Source of the DNA: Nocardia vulneris
Lineage (GTDB): Bacteria; Actinomycetota; Actinomycetes; Mycobacteriales; Mycobacteriaceae
NCBI RefSeq assembly: GCF_001613425.1
Contig: NZ_BDCI01000017.1
Location: 186,001-250,000 of the forward strand
DNA length: 64,000 nt
Direction of reading: 5' to 3'
Every line of letters begins with the position of its first letter. The first letter of the stretch is position 1. The position numbers were made by a program, and so were the translations under genes. Of this stretch, positions 63,800 through 64,000 are shown piece by piece. Below the pieces are notes generated by a model. The model saw nothing but the letters and a program-made list of their open reading frames with translations, was not told the origin of the DNA and did no database searches.

Positions 63800-64000
63800 A
63801 TGACCGCCGCAGAACCCGTCCCCTATCCGTTCACCCGGCCAGCCGCGCTGGAACCGCCGCGCGAGCTGTTCGGCCTGTCCGGCTGCCCGATGGTGCCGGT
63901 CCGGCTGCCGAGCGGCGACGACGCGGTGCTGGTCACCCGGCACGCCGACATCCGCGCGCTGCTCGTGCATCCGGCGGTGAGCCGCAACCTGAACCGGCCC
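63800..64000 (+). CDS. Cytochrome P450, copy 2 (cut by window)
   Basis: Only the first 67 codons are present, from ATG 63800 with AGGAAGG upstream. The start (YPFTRPAALEPP, then VRLPSGDDAVLVTRHADIRALLVHPAVS) matches the N-terminus of P450 copy 1 (VTLPSGDDAMLATRYQTIRALLADPRIS), so the two are tandem paralogues. No stop before the window end. Confidence 0.85.
   Translation, partial: MTAAEPVPYPFTRPAALEPPRELFGLSGCPMVPVRLPSGDDAVLVTRHADIRALLVHPAVSRNLNRP

Larger units (their letters stand above)
30352..64000. other. Type II polyketide-deoxysugar biosynthetic cluster (runs off the right edge)
   Basis: Boundaries are inferred. The left limit is set by the first gene that fits the pathway (reductase or epimerase); the right limit is outside the window. 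Contents: minimal PKS (KS-alpha, KS-beta, ACP), three cyclase-type proteins, ketoreductase, two ABM and two DUF1772 oxygenase-like proteins, flavin monooxygenase, two P450s, two O-methyltransferases, PEP-dependent phosphotransferase, amidohydrolase, two glycosyltransferases and seven deoxysugar genes. Genes 42190-46379 look like inserted cargo. Confidence 0.85.

Overview
The window is high-GC actinomycete DNA, most likely from Nocardia or a close mycolic-acid-containing relative. The grounds are the strong GC-ending codon bias, PapA-like condensation-fold acyltransferases next to a DrrAB exporter, a cutinase-family secreted esterase, a DUF222/HNH (13E12-type) protein and many lipobox and Tat signals. 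The assignment is inferred from gene content only. The first gene is cut by the left edge and the last (a P450) by the right edge.

Left part, 1-30340. After a truncated secretory lipase there is a seven-gene minus-strand operon (9815 down to 1104): two condensation-domain proteins, a third acyltransferase, a GT1-type glycosyltransferase, the DrrA/DrrB ABC exporter and a fourth acyltransferase. It looks like an assembly and export line for an acylated glycoside or glycolipid. Then come an AlkD-like DNA repair protein, a lipoprotein protein-arginine deiminase with all four catalytic residues, a PepSY lipoprotein, an acyl-CoA dehydrogenase, a Tat-exported berberine-bridge-like flavoprotein, a small ribbon-helix-helix-like protein, a ribose uptake and use operon (rbsBCAKD) with its LacI-type repressor and visible operators, an SRPBCC protein, an orphan molybdopterin oxidoreductase, a long cutinase-family protein, a TetR regulator with repeated AGACAA boxes, and two alpha/beta hydrolases.

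Right part, 30352-64000. This is a type II polyketide (aromatic polyketide) cluster with deoxysugar genes. The sugar and tailoring half (30352-42139) has a 3,5-epimerase, 2,3-dehydratase, 3-ketoreductase, two 4-ketoreductases, an iron-sulfur 3-dehydratase, a DesK/DesR-type two-component system, an O-methyltransferase, an anthrone-oxygenase-like DUF1772 protein and an exported phosphatase-like protein without its catalytic arginine. A four-gene block unrelated to biosynthesis (42190-46379: peptidase, HNH protein, glyoxalase-fold protein, small secreted protein) interrupts the cluster. The core half (46524-61444, one long minus-strand gene series) runs from a TcmI-type cyclase through a cupin, KS-alpha, KS-beta, ACP, aromatase/cyclase, DUF1772, ketoreductase, two ABM monooxygenases, a rifampin-phosphotransferase-like PEP enzyme, an ACMSD-type amidohydrolase, a flavin monooxygenase, a membrane protein, two glycosyltransferases and a sugar aminotransferase. 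An O-methyltransferase and two tandem P450s run the other way from the shared promoter region at 61445-61605.

The cyclase set (TcmI-type plus cupin plus TcmN-like) with paired ABM oxygenases is the combination known from pentangular polyphenols. The sugar enzymes predict a 2,3,6-trideoxyhexose and/or a 4-amino-2,3,4,6-tetradeoxyhexose. No nucleotidylyltransferase, 4,6-dehydratase, N-methyltransferase or SARP activator is visible, so those functions must lie outside the window or be shared with primary metabolism. The most unusual parts are the PEP-dependent phosphotransferase and degenerate phosphatase in one cluster, the arginine deiminase, and the multi-acyltransferase glycoside island.
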